6,405 bases of DNA from Alphaproteobacteria bacterium (GTDB lineage Bacteria; Pseudomonadota; Alphaproteobacteria; JABAAW01), in contig JABAAS010000067.1 in NCBI GenBank assembly GCA_014238625.1, positions 1-6,405 of the forward strand, read 5' to 3'. The position numbers were made by a program, and so were the translations under genes. Of the stretch, positions 4,669 through 6,405 are shown piece by piece. The notes under the pieces are model-generated. The model did no database searches. It saw only the letters and a list, made by a program, of their open reading frames with translations, and was not told the origin of the DNA. Positions within the stretch are counted from its first letter, which is position 1. Each line of letters starts with the position of its first letter.

Positions 4669-5574
4669 ATGAAAATGAATCGAGCGTTGCTACACCGCCA
4701 AAAGTTACTTTTGGCTTTGCTACAAACACTAGGTGGTAGAGTAGCAAAAACGGATTTTCAAAAATATCTATTCTTATTTAGTGAAAATTATCAAGAACAC
4801 AAAAGTTATGAGTTTGTCCCACACCAGTATGGATGCTTTTCCTTTCAATCGTATGCTGACCGCAGGAAACTAAAAAGCATTGGCATACTAAAAGAAGCTG
4901 ATGAGTGGGAGCTTGTTGATAAAGATAAAGACCACTTGTCTGAAATACCAATTGCAACACGCAAACAATTATCTTTATTTAAAAGTAATTATTTTGGTGT
5001 ACAAGGAAACAAACTTATCCGATTAGTCTATCAAAAGTATCCATACTACGCCATCAACAGTTTGATTGCTGAAGAGCATGCGGAACCTGATACGTTAAAA
5101 ACAATTAATGAAAGCAAGCCAAAAGATAATAAATCTAAATTCTTTACTATTGGTTATGAAGGTAGCACTATAGACAATTACATTAATAGGCTAATAAAAA
5201 ATAATATTAAATTGCTCTGCGATGTCCGCAAAAACCCAATTAGCCGTAAATATGGTTTTTCTAAGAATAATCTTTCTAAAATATTAAAAAAATTTAAAAT
5301 AGAATACATACATATTCCAGAACTTGGAATTACTTCAGAAAAGCGCCAGGGGTTAATCTCTCAGGCAAATTACGAACATCTTTTTAAAGACTACGAATAT
5401 ACCACATTAAAGCAAAGCGTACATATTCTTGATAATTTTTATAAACTTCTAAAGCAACACAAAAGAATAGCCATCACATGCTTTGAGGCAGACCATAGTA
5501 TGTGCCATAGAAGTCGTATCGCTAAGGCGCTAAGCAAACGTAATTGGTGGAAGTATAAAATCGCTCATGTTTGA
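4669..5574 (+). CDS. DUF488 family protein with extra N-terminal winged-helix-like region
   Basis: 301 residues from ATG 4669. The frame is open back to 4564, but that part reads through the G/C hairpin and the tandem repeat, so it is unlikely to be coding; ATG 4675 is an alternative start. Residues ~157-290 are a DUF488 domain: FTIGYEG (159-165), LLCDVRKNPISRKYGF (182-197), IEYIHIPELG (211-220) and CFEADHSMCHRSRIAKAL (271-288). These keep the family's Asp/Arg, Glu and Cys-His-Arg positions. DUF488 has no established biochemical role that I can state. Residues ~5-85 (RQKLLLALLQTLGG, then YEFVPHQYGCFSFQSYADRRKLKSIGIL) read like a winged-helix or SocA/Panacea-type domain; this is inference. Residues 131-156 look like a linker. 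No signal peptide or membrane helices. AT-rich and lysine/asparagine-rich, unlike the genes to the left. Followed after 13 nt by the next gene. Confidence 0.85.
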   Translation: MKMNRALLHRQKLLLALLQTLGGRVAKTDFQKYLFLFSENYQEHKSYEFVPHQYGCFSFQSYADRRKLKSIGILKEADEWELVDKDKDHLSEIPIATRKQLSLFKSNYFGVQGNKLIRLVYQKYPYYAINSLIAEEHAEPDTLKTINESKPKDNKSKFFTIGYEGSTIDNYINRLIKNNIKLLCDVRKNPISRKYGFSKNNLSKILKKFKIEYIHIPELGITSEKRQGLISQANYEHLFKDYEYTTLKQSVHILDNFYKLLKQHKRIAITCFEADHSMCHRSRIAKALSKRNWWKYKIAHV

Positions 5575-5587
5575 ATAGAGGTAAGTA

Positions 5588-6405
5588 ATGCTAAAAGAAA
5601 GAATCCTGATAGCTGTTAAAACTTATCCAACAATATCTCGTACGTACGGAGAAGTTGCTTGCACAGCAGGATTTAAAGAGGATGGGTCTTGGATACGTCT
5701 TTTCCCCATTCCATTTCGCCATTTAAAAAAAAAATTGCGTTTTCATAAATACCAATGGATAGAAGCATCTATTGCTAAAAACGAAAAAGACAAAAGACCA
5801 GAGAGCCATCGTGTTATAGATATAGATAATATATCTGTGCAACAAAAAATTAATACCCATCATCAATGGGAGAGAAGACGTAATTTAGTTTTCAAGAAAG
5901 AAAATATCTACACAAGCATAAAGACTATAATTTCTCTAGCGCATGAAAACAAAAAATCTCTAGTTATATTTAAACCAAAGAAAATTATTAATTTTGAAAT
6001 TAAAAAAATAGAATCATCTCATACAAAAAAGAAAATAGACTCAATGATTAATAGATTGAATCAACATGGCTTGTTTGAAAATCATAATCTTGATGATTTT
6101 CAAATGATGCCAAAGCTTGACAAAAAATTCTCTTATACCTTTGAGGATGACGAAGGTAAAAAAAGTAAGCTAATGATAGAAGATTGGGAAATCGGGCAAT
6201 TGTATCTAAATTGTCTTGCTAAATACAAAGATGACAGCAAAGCAGCCTATAAAGTAAAGGAAAAGTATTTGCATGACTTCGCGCAAAAAAAAGATTTGTA
6301 TCTCTTTCTTGGAACTGGATACGAAAGCCATCTTCGTAGATGGCCAAGGGAGAATTTTGCTTATATCATAAAAAATCTAGTTGAGGGTCATCTCGATGTC
6401 AGCTT
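5588..6405 (+). CDS. Uncharacterised partner protein of the DUF488 gene (3' end outside window)
   Basis: Open for 272 codons from ATG 5588 to the window edge with no stop. An AGAGG (5577-5581) lies 6 nt before the ATG, and the gene begins 13 nt after the DUF488 stop, so the two are very probably one operon. I do not recognise a named family. Visible: a start MLKERILIAVKTYPTISRTYGE followed by CTAGFKEDGSWIRLFPIPFRHL (residues ~25-46), which looks like a conserved beta-rich N-terminal core; a basic, lysine-rich middle; and near the edge KKDLYLFLGTGYESHLRRW (~234-252). No transmembrane segment, signal peptide, P-loop or obvious nuclease motif is seen. An A10 run (5725-5734) encodes three lysines after Leu46. 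AT-rich like its neighbour. It appears intact as far as it goes. Confidence 0.82.
   Translation, partial: MLKERILIAVKTYPTISRTYGEVACTAGFKEDGSWIRLFPIPFRHLKKKLRFHKYQWIEASIAKNEKDKRPESHRVIDIDNISVQQKINTHHQWERRRNLVFKKENIYTSIKTIISLAHENKKSLVIFKPKKIINFEIKKIESSHTKKKIDSMINRLNQHGLFENHNLDDFQMMPKLDKKFSYTFEDDEGKKSKLMIEDWEIGQLYLNCLAKYKDDSKAAYKVKEKYLHDFAQKKDLYLFLGTGYESHLRRWPRENFAYIIKNLVEGHLDVS

Noticed and set aside
6327..6344. Perfect 6-bp hairpin gccatc/gatggc with a 6-nt loop
   Set aside because: Lies inside an open coding frame with no U-tract; short enough to occur by chance.

Overview
The window looks like alphaproteobacterial chromosome. The best clue is the phosphoglycerate kinase: its NDAFSVCHRAHAST and GGGDTIAALERAGVAEDFT stretches resemble alphaproteobacterial Pgk. 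The HisN-type phosphatase (TRYEHDCYMY...GLQPYDF) and the biotin-dependent pyruvate carboxylase fit the same group. I cannot name genus or species. By eye the first ~4.2 kb is moderately GC-rich (around half G+C), and the last ~1.75 kb is clearly AT-rich (around one third G+C).

Layout. Positions 1-708 (+) hold the C-terminal end of pyruvate carboxylase, cut by the window start, with its biotin-carrier domain. It converges on a minus-strand cluster that is transcribed pgk (4051-2576), then a HisN/inositol-monophosphatase-family phosphatase (2579-1587, 4-nt ATGA overlap with pgk), then a short-chain dehydrogenase/reductase (1560-784). Positions 4052-4194 are a short divergent control region with a good candidate pgk promoter. 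A class II tRNA-Ser(GCU) follows at 4195-4279 (+), and then a 57-residue DUF2188-like small protein at 4387-4560. A very strong G/C hairpin (4569-4608) and a perfect 12-bp tandem duplication (4610-4633) mark the point where the DNA turns AT-rich. The AT-rich part carries two closely spaced plus-strand genes: a DUF488 protein with an extra N-terminal winged-helix-like region (4669-5574), and a conserved-looking protein I do not recognise (5588 to the window end, incomplete).

Two things stand out. First, the housekeeping enzymes carry short in-frame tandem repeats of 12 or 15 bp: GETQ-type in pyruvate carboxylase, GEEL and SGNDK in the phosphatase, EKTA and FANS in Pgk. All add low-complexity loops to otherwise conserved enzymes, and a 12-bp duplication also occurs in noncoding DNA at 4610-4633. 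This suggests a lineage in which short tandem duplications are frequent and tolerated. Second, the DUF488 two-gene unit lies in compositionally foreign DNA beside a tRNA gene, which is typical of an acquired island. A degenerate copy of the tRNA 3' end lies close to the boundary. No integrase, transposase, CRISPR array or known defence effector is visible. The DUF488/partner pair is the best candidate for an undescribed system, but its function cannot be read from the sequence.

How the genes work together: pyruvate carboxylase (anaplerotic oxaloacetate) and Pgk (glycolysis/gluconeogenesis) are central carbon enzymes. The phosphatase may serve histidine synthesis. The SDR's substrate is unknown. 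The AT-rich pair is probably co-transcribed and functionally separate from these.
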